A stretch of 64,000 nucleotides of DNA, taken from the NCBI GenBank assembly GCA_004299705.1, contig SCQS01000054.1, positions 1 through 64,000 of the forward strand. Direction: 5' to 3'. The stretch's first letter is position 1. Every line of letters starts with the position of its first letter. This stretch comes from Rhodanobacteraceae bacterium (GTDB lineage: Bacteria; Pseudomonadota; Gammaproteobacteria; Xanthomonadales; Rhodanobacteraceae). The position numbers and the translations under genes were made by a program. Positions 32,189 to 42,174 of this stretch are shown piece by piece. Under the pieces are notes generated by a model that saw nothing but the letters and a program-made list of their open reading frames with translations, did not search any database and had not been told where the DNA came from.

Positions 32189-32623
32189 TCAGTGCTCGCT
32201 GCCGCCCGACGCGGATGCCACGCTAGGCTGCGTGGCCAGCCAGCGGTAGAAGTCCAGGTTCTGCACCACTTCCATCTGGGTGCTGCCGACATCCGGCAGC
32301 GCTTCGTCTTCGTCATTCTGGCTGGCGACGATCGGCGCGGAACTTGCGACGGCGGTAGCCGGCGTGATGCGGGCCACCGGGCGCATCCACACCACGCCCA
32401 CGACCAGCGCGCAGCAGGCGGCGGCACCAGCCAGCGGTGCCCAAACCCGCAGCACGGGGTTCCTGCCGCGCGCATTCAGCGCCTTGCGACGTGCCAGCCC
32501 GAGCCGCAGCGCGTGGTAGGAATCGGTGCCCTCGCAGGCACTGCGGAAGATGGCGCGCGCGCGCGCTTCGACTTCGCCGTCTTGAGGCAGGTCGTTGAAT
32601 GCGTTGTCGGGCATCTTGTTCAT
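32189..32623 (-). CDS. Small membrane protein, DUF3619-like
   Basis: A 144-residue single-pass membrane protein with a charged N-terminal cytoplasmic part (ARARAIFRSACEGTDSYHALRLGLARRKAL), one transmembrane segment at about 62-81 (VWAPLAGAAACCALVVGVVW), and an extracytoplasmic tail ending NLDFYRWLATQPSVASASGGSEH. Its layout and its place between a sigma factor and a DUF3106 gene suggest the DUF3619 family, possibly acting as an anti-sigma factor; both points are inference. The ATG at 32623 overlaps the sigma-factor stop and has GAGG at good spacing; an ATG 6 bp upstream is less likely. Confidence 0.68.
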   Translation of the reverse strand: MNKMPDNAFNDLPQDGEVEARARAIFRSACEGTDSYHALRLGLARRKALNARGRNPVLRVWAPLAGAAACCALVVGVVWMRPVARITPATAVASSAPIVASQNDEDEALPDVGSTQMEVVQNLDFYRWLATQPSVASASGGSEH

Positions 32624-33261
32624 CGCCATTCCTCGAGTTGCGTGCGCAGCGCGTCCAGCGCGCGCGAGAGATGGGTTTTGACGCTGCCGGCGCTGCAGCC
32701 CATCGCGCTGGCCGTGTCCGCCACGTCCAGCCCTTCCAGCACCCGCAGCATGAACGCCTGCTGCTGGCGGCGCGGCAGCGCGCGGATGGCCGCAGACATC
32801 GCAGCAAACGCTTGCCGCGATGCCAAAGCGCGTGATGGCTCGGGGCCGAGATCCGGCGCTTCCCAAGCCGGCAGTTCCTCGTCGTCGTCCGTGACCGCGT
32901 GACCCGTCCAGACCAGGATCCGGTTGCGTACCGTGCGCCGGCGCTGCAGGTCGGTGATGCGCCGGCGCAGAATGCCCCAGAACAGCGGTGGCCATTCCTC
33001 GGCTGGTTTGTTGGCGTAGTGTTTCACCAGCCGCAACATCGCATCCTGCACCGCGTCCAGCGCTTCGTCGGAATCGCGCAAGGCGATTTCCGCGACGCGC
33101 CACGCGCGCCGCTCGACCGAGGCCAAAAACGCTTCGATGGTGGCCGCGACCGGTCGCGCGGCGTCGCGCGGCGCCACGTCCGGAATGATTTCGAGTACGC
33201 TGGCGACCTCCATCACGGCCTGGCCTGTCGACACCGTTTCGGCATCCCTGATCTCGTGCAT
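32620..33261 (-). CDS. ECF-like RNA polymerase sigma factor
   Basis: A 213-residue sigma-70-family protein. Region 2 is FLASVERRAWRVAEIALRDS...AVQDAMLRLVKHYANKP, and region 4 is ALPRRQQQAFMLRVLEGLDVADTASAMGCSAGSVKTHLSRALDALR. It belongs to the group encoded next to DUF3619 and DUF3106 genes. The start at 33261 (MHEIRDAETV) is chosen on a nearby AGGCAGG; an ATG at 33213 (MEVASVLEII) is also possible. It reads away from pntAB and so divides the pnt genes. Its target genes and signal are not known; coupling to the downstream membrane protein suggests partner-dependent control. Confidence 0.86.
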   Translation of the reverse strand: MHEIRDAETVSTGQAVMEVASVLEIIPDVAPRDAARPVAATIEAFLASVERRAWRVAEIALRDSDEALDAVQDAMLRLVKHYANKPAEEWPPLFWGILRRRITDLQRRRTVRNRILVWTGHAVTDDDEELPAWEAPDLGPEPSRALASRQAFAAMSAAIRALPRRQQQAFMLRVLEGLDVADTASAMGCSAGSVKTHLSRALDALRTQLEEWR

Positions 33262-33348
33262 CCGAACCTGCCTCAGATAACGCACCAGCCGGGTTGGGGT
33301 TGACCGCCGCATTGCCGGTATGATGGCCCGGACTTGGAGGAGGGGCAC

Positions 33349-33663
33349 ATGATTACCGGCTTCCTTGCACTGTACATCTTCATGCTGGCGGCGTTCACCG
33401 GCTACGAAATCATCAGTCGGGTTCCAGTCATCTTGCACACACCGCTGATGTCGGGTTCCAACTTCGTGCACGGCATCGTGCTGGTGGGCGCGATGATCGC
33501 GCTGGGACACGCGCACAGCACGATCGAAATCGTGATCGGCGTGATCGCGGTGCTGCTGGCCGCCGGCAACGTGGCCGGTGCCTACGTGGTCACCGAACGC
33601 ATGCTGGAGATGTTCAAGACATCGAAACCCGCTGCTCCGCAATCGGCGGAGAAAAAACCATGA
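33349..33663 (+). CDS. pntAB: NAD(P) transhydrogenase subunit alpha part 2
   Basis: A 104-residue membrane subunit carrying the three transmembrane helices that form the C-terminal part of fused PntA (ITGFLALYIFMLAAFTGYEI, FVHGIVLVGAMIALGHA, VIGVIAVLLAAGNVAGAYVV). It completes the proton channel with PntB. The ATG at 33349 follows GGAGGAGGGG; the stop overlaps the pntB start. A TATGAT (33319-33324) upstream could be a -10 element, giving pntAB-pntB their own promoter, needed because pntAA lies 1.85 kb away. Confidence 0.93.
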   Translation: MITGFLALYIFMLAAFTGYEIISRVPVILHTPLMSGSNFVHGIVLVGAMIALGHAHSTIEIVIGVIAVLLAAGNVAGAYVVTERMLEMFKTSKPAAPQSAEKKP

Positions 33664-35171
33664 CGCTGCCGACGTGGATGCCGGCGCTGGCCGACGCGAT
33701 CTATTTCCTCGCAGCGGTATCGTTCATTTGGGGCATCAAGCGCATGAGTTCGCCACGCACCGCCCGCCACGGCATCCTGTGGGCGGGCGGGGGCATGGCC
33801 GCCGCGATCCTGGTGACCTTCTTCCTGCCGGGGATGCACCACCTGCTCGCGATCGTCGTTTCCGTGGTCGTCGGTGGCGGCCTGTCCTGGTGGGTCGGGC
33901 GGCGGGTCAAGATGACCGCGATGCCGCAGATGGTGGCGCTGTTCAACGGCATGGGCGGCGGCGCGGCGGCGGCGATCGGCGCGGTCGAGCTGATCAAGTT
34001 CAACGCGGCGCTCAAGTTGTTGACGGCGCCGTCGCGACTGGTTCCGGATACCTCGCCGATCCAGCCCGAAGCGTGGGCCACGCACGCCGCGCAGGCGATT
34101 CGGACCGCGGTGCACTTGAGTCCGGTCGAGTTGACACTGGCGTTCCTCGGTATCCTGATCGGCGCGATTTCCTTCACCGGTTCGCTGATCGCGTTCGCCA
34201 AGTTGCAAGGCTGGATGGACAAGCGTTACATCTACCCGTTGCAGCGTTGGGTCAACCTCGCGATTTTCATTGCCGCGGTGGTGTGCGGAATCCTCGCATT
34301 GATCGCCGCCATCGAGGGCCAGCCGTTTGCGTGGGGCCTGTTGATCGCGTTCTTCGCGTTGACCTTGATCTTCGGCATCGCGATGACCCTGCCGATCGGC
34401 GGCGCCGACATGCCGGTGGTGATCTCGATGTACAACGCATGCACCGGGCTCGCGGTGGCGTGCGACGGGTTCGCATTGCAGAACGAGGCCATGATCATCG
34501 CCGGCATGGTGGTGGGCGCGGCCGGCACGCTGTTGACGCAGTTGATGGCCAAGGCGATGAACCGCTCGCTTGCCAACGTCCTCTTCAGCAACTTCGGTGG
34601 CGGCGGTGGCGCGGCGCAGCAGGAAATCGCGGGCGCGTTGAAACCGATCGACGCCAACGACGCCGCGGTGATGATGGCCTACGCCGAGCGCGTCGCGATT
34701 GTGCCGGGTTACGGCATGGCGGTGGCGCAGGCGCAGCACAAGGTGTGGGAATTCGCGAAGCTCTTGATCGAGCGTGGCGTGAAAGTGAAGTTTGCGATCC
34801 ATCCGGTGGCGGGCCGCATGCCCGGCCACATGAACGTGCTGCTGGCCGAGGCCGGCGTGCCCTACGACCTGATCGAGGACATGGACGACATCAACCCAGA
34901 GTTCCCAAACATCGACGTGGCGCTGGTGATCGGCGCCAACGACGTGGTGAACCCGGTTGCGCGCACCGACAAGAACTCGCCGATCTACGGCATGCCGATC
35001 CTGGATGTCGCCAAGGCGAAAAACGTCATCGTGATCAAGCGCGGTCGCGGCAAGGGTTTTGCCGGCATCGAGAACGCGCTGTTCTACGCCGACAACACCC
35101 GCATGTTGTACGGCGACGGCCAGGCCGCGGCCGGCGAACTGGTGGCGGGGCTCAAAACCCTGGATGCTTAG
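33660..35171 (+). CDS. pntB: NAD(P) transhydrogenase subunit beta
   Basis: PntB holds the membrane domain and the NADP(H)-binding domain III of the proton-translocating transhydrogenase, which makes NADPH from NADH using the proton gradient. The 503-residue protein has nine or so N-terminal membrane segments, the conserved LPIGGADMPVVISMYNACTG region, and the C-terminal NADP domain (VPGYGMAVAQAQHKVWEF, HPVAGRMPGHMNVLLAEAG, IGANDVVNPVA, KRGRGKGFAGIENALFY). The start overlaps the pntAB stop. Repeat copy C begins 3 bp after the TAG stop. Confidence 0.97.
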   Translation: MTLPTWMPALADAIYFLAAVSFIWGIKRMSSPRTARHGILWAGGGMAAAILVTFFLPGMHHLLAIVVSVVVGGGLSWWVGRRVKMTAMPQMVALFNGMGGGAAAAIGAVELIKFNAALKLLTAPSRLVPDTSPIQPEAWATHAAQAIRTAVHLSPVELTLAFLGILIGAISFTGSLIAFAKLQGWMDKRYIYPLQRWVNLAIFIAAVVCGILALIAAIEGQPFAWGLLIAFFALTLIFGIAMTLPIGGADMPVVISMYNACTGLAVACDGFALQNEAMIIAGMVVGAAGTLLTQLMAKAMNRSLANVLFSNFGGGGGAAQQEIAGALKPIDANDAAVMMAYAERVAIVPGYGMAVAQAQHKVWEFAKLLIERGVKVKFAIHPVAGRMPGHMNVLLAEAGVPYDLIEDMDDINPEFPNIDVALVIGANDVVNPVARTDKNSPIYGMPILDVAKAKNVIVIKRGRGKGFAGIENALFYADNTRMLYGDGQAAAGELVAGLKTLDA

Positions 35172-35174
35172 CTG

Positions 35175-35280
35175 GTGCGATCGTCCGTGATCGCTGCCGC
35201 ACTGAGCGAAACGTTGCGCAGGGCGCCTTGAACACCTGTACATCAGAACGGACGTCCCTGCCCTGACTTTTCACAACAGC
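35175..35280 (+). repeat. Two-hairpin 3'-UTR element, copy C
   Basis: 106-bp copy filling the convergent gap between pntB (stop 3 bp upstream) and the minus-strand membrane gene (stop 2 bp beyond). Hairpin 1 (35177-35194): GCGATCG-TCCG-TGATCGC. Hairpin 2 (35250-35263): GGACG-TCCC-TGCCC, less perfect than in other copies, followed by TGACTTTTCACAACAGC. Minus-strand loop motifs are CACGGACG and CAGGGACG. Confidence 0.85.
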
Positions 35281-35282
35281 CG

Positions 35283-35777
35283 CTACGAATGGCGCAGTTT
35301 TTGGGGCCGCAAGAGCCAGGCCGCGATGATCGCGGCCAGCACCGCGGCACCGGCGTAGATCAGGATGGACAGCGCGCTCAATCCCAGCTTGGCGACTTGC
35401 GTAACCAGCCCCATGCCGCCGGTGCGGAACGCAAGGCCGAACGGAAACCCGGTCACCGCCGCGACCCGTGCCAACGCGACCAGGCAGGCGGCGTAGAAAC
35501 CCGCCACCAGCACCGCCAGCGCGGCCACCGGCCCGGCCCAGCGTGCGTACAGGCAACCGCAGAACTTCAGCACCACCGTCAGCGGGATCGCCAGCAGCAG
35601 CACCGGCCAGCTAGGCGGAATGCCGATCACGATCGCCGCGAACGCGGAAACAGCGCCCGTGGCAAGCGTGCACATCAGCCAGCCGAACGCCGAGGTGAGC
35701 ACGCCAAGCGCGCGTGCCAGCCATGCAGTCGAGGCATGCGCGGGAGCGGAAGGCAGCGGGTTGGCGGAATCGTCCAC
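35283..35777 (-). CDS. Small multi-pass membrane protein, function unknown
   Basis: I do not recognise this protein. From a GTG at 35777 it would have about 164 residues with four hydrophobic segments (about 24-46, 48-65, 73-100 and 124-155), short loops, and a basic C-terminus (WLLRPQKLRHS). There is no ATG in a sensible place and no convincing ribosome site, so the start is uncertain; the frame is open to 35996, but that extension would overlap the sufT start. It is convergent with pntB, with only repeat copy C between the stops. Confidence 0.55.
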   Translation of the reverse strand: MDDSANPLPSAPAHASTAWLARALGVLTSAFGWLMCTLATGAVSAFAAIVIGIPPSWPVLLLAIPLTVVLKFCGCLYARWAGPVAALAVLVAGFYAACLVALARVAAVTGFPFGLAFRTGGMGLVTQVAKLGLSALSILIYAGAAVLAAIIAAWLLRPQKLRHS

Positions 35778-35961
35778 GCAGGAAAGTGCAGTACGCGAAC
35801 ATCCGATGATAGACCAGCGACGCGCATTCCGGCGACCCTGGAACTGCGGAGTCTTGTGGATGCGGGCCCTGACCTCCATCAATGATCCGCGGGATGGCGT
35901 GTTGTTATGCTTTCCCGTCGCGCGCCCATGCGCGTCCCCCGAAGCCACCGCGAACCGAAGC

Positions 35962-36519
35962 ATGTCCGGATTCAGTGCCTCAAGCGAACCCTTCACCCTG
36001 CAACGCGATTGCCACGCGGTGCACGTGCCCTACGGCGACGTGGTCAACCTGCCGGCGGGGCAGACCGGCTACATCACCCAGTCGCTGGGCGGCAGTTTCA
36101 CGGTGTACGTCGAAGGCAGCCTGTTCCGTGTCGATGGCAAGGACGCCGACGCGCTGGGCAAGCCGCCGCCGGAGCCGCTGAGCGTGCCCGAGGACGCGGG
36201 CGACGAGGATGTCGAACGCGTGGTGTGGGAACAGTTGCGCACCTGCTTCGACCCCGAGATTCCGATCAACGTCGTGGATCTCGGGTTGGTCTACGACCTG
36301 AGTCTGGAACATCTCGACGATGGCCAGCGCAAGGTCTACGTCAAGCTCACGCTCACGGCGCCGGGTTGCGGGATGGGCGACATCCTGGTCGAAGACGCGC
36401 GCACCAAGCTGGAGATGATCCCGACCATCGAGGAAGCCCAGATCGACCTGGTGTTCGACCCGCCCTGGAACCAGTCGATGATGTCGGACGAGGCCAAGCT
36501 GCAGACCGGCATGATGTGA
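35962..36519 (+). CDS. sufT: SufT-type iron-sulfur assembly protein (DUF59)
   Basis: A 185-residue protein with the SufT arrangement: an N-terminal half (VPYGDVVNLPAGQTGYITQSLGGSFTVYVEGS) followed by a MIP18/DUF59 domain (about 85-180) with INVVDLGLVYDLSLE, KLTLTAPGCGMGD and the C-terminal FDPPWNQSMMSDEAKLQTGM. DUF59 proteins help mature Fe-S clusters, and the conserved cysteine in APGCGM is present. The ATG at 35962 gives the family length. It is a single gene here, with no other suf genes in the window. Confidence 0.88.
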   Translation: MSGFSASSEPFTLQRDCHAVHVPYGDVVNLPAGQTGYITQSLGGSFTVYVEGSLFRVDGKDADALGKPPPEPLSVPEDAGDEDVERVVWEQLRTCFDPEIPINVVDLGLVYDLSLEHLDDGQRKVYVKLTLTAPGCGMGDILVEDARTKLEMIPTIEEAQIDLVFDPPWNQSMMSDEAKLQTGMM

Positions 36520-36841
36520 TCTGCGTCCCGTTTCGCGGGTGCCTGCAACTGCCCGCTGCCGGTGTGCCGTCGGGTTTTCTGTCTGGACACTGAACGCCAT
36601 GCTGCGTCGCAGCGTGACGCGCTGTTGACGTTTGTTTACGTTGCGCCGGCTCGCTGGTGTGAGGGCGCCACTCGGGCAATCCGCACACACGTCGTCCCAC
36701 GTGTTGCGTGCAGGGTGTCAAACAGGATCCGGCGGCGCTCCGATACGCCGGGTGGGGAGTATGCATTGCGGATTTTTGCGTCGCGCGGTCGCGTGCTCGC
36801 AACGCGTGGCCGTGCATCCTTCCAACTTGCAGGAGTATGTG
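36520..36841. other. Upstream region of the S53 peptidase gene
   Basis: This 322-bp intergenic stretch contains the end of sufT transcription and the leader of the peptidase gene. A TTGACG at 36626-36631 has no convincing -10 partner. No repeats, hairpins or short genes are evident. AGGAG lies 8 bp before the peptidase ATG. Confidence 0.35.
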
Positions 36842-38902
<2,061 letters not shown>

Positions 38903-38961
38903 GTGTCGTGGCTGCAATGCGAAGCGTCAGTCGCCATGCATGACGGTTCGATGCTGGCTTG

Positions 38962-38990
38962 GGCCCGGTCGTTTGCGACCGGGCCTTTTT
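38962..38990 (+). terminator. Intrinsic terminator of the S53 peptidase gene
   Basis: GGCCCGGTCG-TTTG-CGACCGGGCC, a perfect 10-bp stem with a 4-nt loop, followed directly by TTTTT, 59 bp after the peptidase stop. Confidence 0.92.
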
Positions 38991-39091
38991 GCTGTCATGC
39001 CAACAACACGACGATCCCTGTTTCGCTGCATGGCGTGAGCGACGAGCAAGGTCGCCGCTTCGTTCTGAGGCGTGCGTGCCGTGGAAGATTC

Positions 39092-39120
39092 GGGCCCGGC
39101 CTTGCGCCCGGCCCTTTTTT
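39092..39120 (+). terminator. Second plus-strand intrinsic terminator
   Basis: GGGCC-C-GGC-CTTGC-GCC-C-GGCCC (one C-C mismatch) followed by six T residues. No coding gene lies between it and the first terminator (38991-39091), so it is either a back-up terminator or the end of a short untranslated transcript. Confidence 0.75.
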
Positions 39121-39152
39121 CGTGGGCTGGCGGGTGCGGGCGAAGTGCGTGC

Positions 39153-39641
39153 TCAGGGTGCGCGTTCGAAACGGTTCGCGGCGCGGTTCTTGCGCACGTG
39201 CTCAGGATCCCAGACGCGACCGTTCATCGCGATCCACACGCCATCGCCCAGGCTTTGCACCGCGCCGACCGCGCAACCGATGTTGAACACCGCGTCGGAA
39301 CCTTGGAACCGCGCCGGGTTCAGCGCGCCGGTCAGCACGATGGTCTTGCCCGCGATGCCGGCCAGTGCGCGCGCCGTCTCGACCATGGTGTCGGTGCCGT
39401 GGGTGATTAGGACGTGGCGATGCGGCTGCCGTTCGACGGCGGCGCGGATCGCGGCGCGGTCGGCGTCGGTCATCTCGAGGCTGTCCTTGCGCACCACCGG
39501 GATCACCTCGAATTCGAACACGACCCCCAACTGGGCGAGGATTTCGCCGATTTGCGGCGCGCCCACCTGGTAGTCGGACTTGGCGTCGAAGTAGACCTTG
39601 TCGATGGTGCCGCCGGTGGTGATTACGGTCAGGTGTTGCAT
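39153..39641 (-). CDS. Asparaginase-domain protein (N-terminal domain only)
   Basis: A 162-residue protein equivalent to the N-terminal domain of L-asparaginases. It shows the first active-site motif MQHLTVITTGGTIDKVYFD (nucleophile threonine in TTGGTI) and the second THGTDTMVETARAL with the conserved T-D pair, plus KTIVLTGALNPARFQGSDA. Type I/II asparaginases are about 330 residues and need a C-terminal domain for the tetramer; that half is absent, though short stand-alone members of this family exist. Whether it hydrolyses asparagine is uncertain. The ATG at 39641 matches the family N-terminus; the longer frame to 39671 does not. Confidence 0.85.
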   Translation of the reverse strand: MQHLTVITTGGTIDKVYFDAKSDYQVGAPQIGEILAQLGVVFEFEVIPVVRKDSLEMTDADRAAIRAAVERQPHRHVLITHGTDTMVETARALAGIAGKTIVLTGALNPARFQGSDAVFNIGCAVGAVQSLGDGVWIAMNGRVWDPEHVRKNRAANRFERAP

Positions 39642-39682
39642 AGGTTGGATTCTGCGTGCGGCGTGGAGCATGCGATTATCGT

Positions 39683-39787
39683 GAAACCGGGGTCAGAGGG
39701 AAACCGGGGTCAGAGTGCACTTTCGGGCACTGGCATCCCAAGGCATGCTGGCGCTTGCACGAAAGCGCACTCTGACCCCGGTTTCCC
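39683..39787. repeat. REP cluster, GGGGTCAGAGTGC type (copy 3, with duplicated arm)
   Basis: GAAACCGGGGTCAGAGG (39683) is followed directly by a second AAACCGGGGTCAGAGTGCAC (39701), and the inverted arm GCGCACTCTGACCCCGGTTT lies at 39765-39784. The extra half-arm suggests a recombined or partly duplicated element. It sits between the asparaginase-domain gene and yajC. Confidence 0.85.
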
Positions 39788-39879
39788 CGGGCATGCGTAA
39801 ACGGCAAACCCATGGCATAATCCGTCGTCTTTTGGGCAGACAAGCCGCCCTGCGGCTGCCCCGCAACCGAGAGTCCCGC

Positions 39880-40212
39880 ATGTTGTCATCACTTTTTGCC
39901 GTCGCCGCCGCGGCGCCTGCCGCGCACCCGCCGGAAGCCAACCCGATCTACACGTACGGATTCCTGATCGTACTGTTCGTGATTTTTTACTTCCTGCTGA
40001 TCCGTCCGCAGCAAAAACGCGCCAAGGAACAGAAGAAGATGATCTCCGAGCTCGCCAAGGGCGACGAGGTCATCGCTGCCGGCATCCTCGGCAAGGTGGA
40101 AAACATCGGCGAACATTTCCTCACCCTTGAAGTCGCCGACAACGTTCGCATCCGGGTGCAGAAGGGCGCCGTCTCGACGGTGCTGCCCAAGGGCACGCTC
40201 AAATCCAGTTGA
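39880..40212 (+). CDS. yajC: Sec translocase accessory subunit YajC
   Basis: YajC associates with SecDF in the Sec translocon. The 110-residue protein has one membrane helix (FLIVLFVIFYFLLI, about 28-43), then the conserved cytoplasmic RPQQKRAKEQKKMISELAKGDEVIAAGGI-like segment (here GILGKVENIGEHFLTLEVAD). The ATG at 39880 is supported by the family N-terminus; the frame upstream is open to 39715 through the REP repeat. It leads the yajC-secD-secF operon, though the usual upstream queA/tgt genes are not adjacent. Confidence 0.95.
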   Translation: MLSSLFAVAAAAPAAHPPEANPIYTYGFLIVLFVIFYFLLIRPQQKRAKEQKKMISELAKGDEVIAAGILGKVENIGEHFLTLEVADNVRIRVQKGAVSTVLPKGTLKSS

Positions 40213-40262
40213 CGCCCCGTAGGGGCGCGACGTCTTTCGCGCACAACGATTCTTTCGTACCC

Positions 40263-42125
40263 ATGAACGACTTTCCCCGCTGGAGATACTGGGTGGTTGG
40301 CATCGCGATGGTGCTCGGCCTGCTGTACGCCGCGCCGAACGTGTATCGCCCCCAGCCGGCCGTGCAGATTTCGCCGAACCGCGACGCCAAGGTCGACGCC
40401 AACTTGCAGAAGCAGGTTGCAACCGATCTCGACAAGGCCAAGATCCCGTACCAGAGCATCGCGATCGAGAAGGACCGGATGTTGGTTCGATTCGCGAACA
40501 CGCAGGTGCAGCTGCAGGGGTCCGACGTTTTGCGCACGGGCCTGGGCGGTGACTACACCGTCGCGCTGAACCTCGCGTCCACCGTGCCGCACTGGATGCT
40601 GGCGATCGGCGCGCGCGCGATGCCGCTGGGCCTCGACCTGCAGGGCGGCGTGCACTTCCTGCTGTCGGTCGACGAGCAAGCGGTGCTGAAAAAGCAGCAG
40701 CAGCGCTATCTGGACGACATCCGCTCCACCCTGCGCGAGAAGCAGATTCCCGTCGATGCGGTTTCCCTGAGCGGCGACGGCGTGCTGGCGGTGTTCAAGA
40801 CCTCCGATGATCGCGACAAGGCGATGGCCGCCATCAACGAGGGCACCACCGACCTGGCCTATACCGAAAGCCGCACGCCGGGTGGCGGCTACGCGTTCAA
40901 GGCCGACATCAAGCCCGACGTGGTGCAGAAGCTGGCGCAGGCCGCGATCACCCAGAATGTCACCACCCTGCGCAACCGCGTCAACGCGCTGGGTGTGTCC
41001 GAGCCGCTGATCCAGCAGCAGGGCGAGTCGCGCATCGTGGTGGAACTGCCGGGCGTGCAGGACACCGCCGCTGCCAAGCGCGCGCTGGGCGCCACCGCGA
41101 CGCTGGAATACCACGCCGACGATCCCAACGTGAATGCGGCGCAGGCCGCGCAGACCGGCGACGTGCCGCCCGACGACCGCATCTACTACACCAAGGACGG
41201 TCAGCCGGTGGTGCTGAAGAAACGCGTGATCGTGAGCGGCGACGAACTGGTCGATGCCTCCGCCGGCTTCGATCAGCAGACCGGCATGCCGGATGTCAAC
41301 GTGACGCTCAATTCCGCAGGCGCGCGCCGGATGCTCGACTTCACCACCCAGAACGTCGGCAAGCGCATGGGTGTCGTCTACATCGAAACCACGCCCGAAG
41401 TGAAGGTGGTCGACGGCAAGGAAGTCCACACCACCAAGACCACCGAAACGGTTCTGAACAACGCCGTGATCCAGGGCGTGTTCGGCAAGAAGTTCCAGAC
41501 CACCGGCCTGACCCAGCAGGAAGCGGAGACGTTGTCCTTGATGCTGCGTTCGGGCTCGCTGGCGGCGCCGATGGACATCGTCGAGCAGAGCGTGATCGGG
41601 CCCAGCCTGGGCCAGGACAACATCAAGAAGGGCGACCGCGCGATCGTGCTGGGCCTGGCGCTGGTGCTGCTGGCGGCGGCGATCTACTACCGTCTGTTCG
41701 GCATCGTCGCCGACATCGCGCTGGTATTCAACCTGCTGCTGCTGGTGGCCGTGATGTCGCTGGTCGGCGTGACGCTGACGATGCCCGGCATCGCCGGCAT
41801 CATCCTGGCGCTCGGCATGGCGATCGACGCCAACGTGCTGATCTGCGAACGCATACGCGAGGAATTGCGCAACGGCTCGACCCCGCTGGCCTCGATCCGC
41901 ACCGGCTACGAAAAATCCTTCTCGGTCATCGTGGACGCCCACGTGACCCACCTGATCGCGGCCGTTGCACTGATGGCGACGGGCGCGGGCGCCATCAAGG
42001 GCTTCGGCGTGACCCTGGCCATCGGCATCATCATTTCGCTGTTCACCTCGTTGACCATGACCCACGCGATCACCGCGCTGATCCATGGCGGGCGCAAACG
42101 CAAGCTCAAGACACTTTGGGTGTGA
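40263..42125 (+). CDS. secD: Protein translocase subunit SecD
   Basis: SecD with SecF uses the proton-motive force to complete protein export. The 620-residue protein has an N-terminal membrane segment (WVVGIAMVLGLLYAAPNVY), the large periplasmic P1 region (GLDLQGGVHFLLSVDEQAVL near residue 120), and the C-terminal RND membrane bundle (GLALVLLAAAIYYRLFGIVADIALVFNLLL, GMAIDANVLICERIREELR). The ATG at 40263 gives MNDFPRWRYWVVG, the normal start. secF follows 49 bp after the stop. Confidence 0.97.
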   Translation: MNDFPRWRYWVVGIAMVLGLLYAAPNVYRPQPAVQISPNRDAKVDANLQKQVATDLDKAKIPYQSIAIEKDRMLVRFANTQVQLQGSDVLRTGLGGDYTVALNLASTVPHWMLAIGARAMPLGLDLQGGVHFLLSVDEQAVLKKQQQRYLDDIRSTLREKQIPVDAVSLSGDGVLAVFKTSDDRDKAMAAINEGTTDLAYTESRTPGGGYAFKADIKPDVVQKLAQAAITQNVTTLRNRVNALGVSEPLIQQQGESRIVVELPGVQDTAAAKRALGATATLEYHADDPNVNAAQAAQTGDVPPDDRIYYTKDGQPVVLKKRVIVSGDELVDASAGFDQQTGMPDVNVTLNSAGARRMLDFTTQNVGKRMGVVYIETTPEVKVVDGKEVHTTKTTETVLNNAVIQGVFGKKFQTTGLTQQEAETLSLMLRSGSLAAPMDIVEQSVIGPSLGQDNIKKGDRAIVLGLALVLLAAAIYYRLFGIVADIALVFNLLLLVAVMSLVGVTLTMPGIAGIILALGMAIDANVLICERIREELRNGSTPLASIRTGYEKSFSVIVDAHVTHLIAAVALMATGAGAIKGFGVTLAIGIIISLFTSLTMTHAITALIHGGRKRKLKTLWV

Positions 42126-42174
42126 CGGGCCGTCCTTCGGATAACCCGATACCCATCAGACACAGCGAACATCA

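Noticed and set aside
33300-33324. TTGACC and TATGAT as a complete promoter for pntAB
   Set aside because: The 13-bp spacing is too short; only the TATGAT remains a candidate -10.
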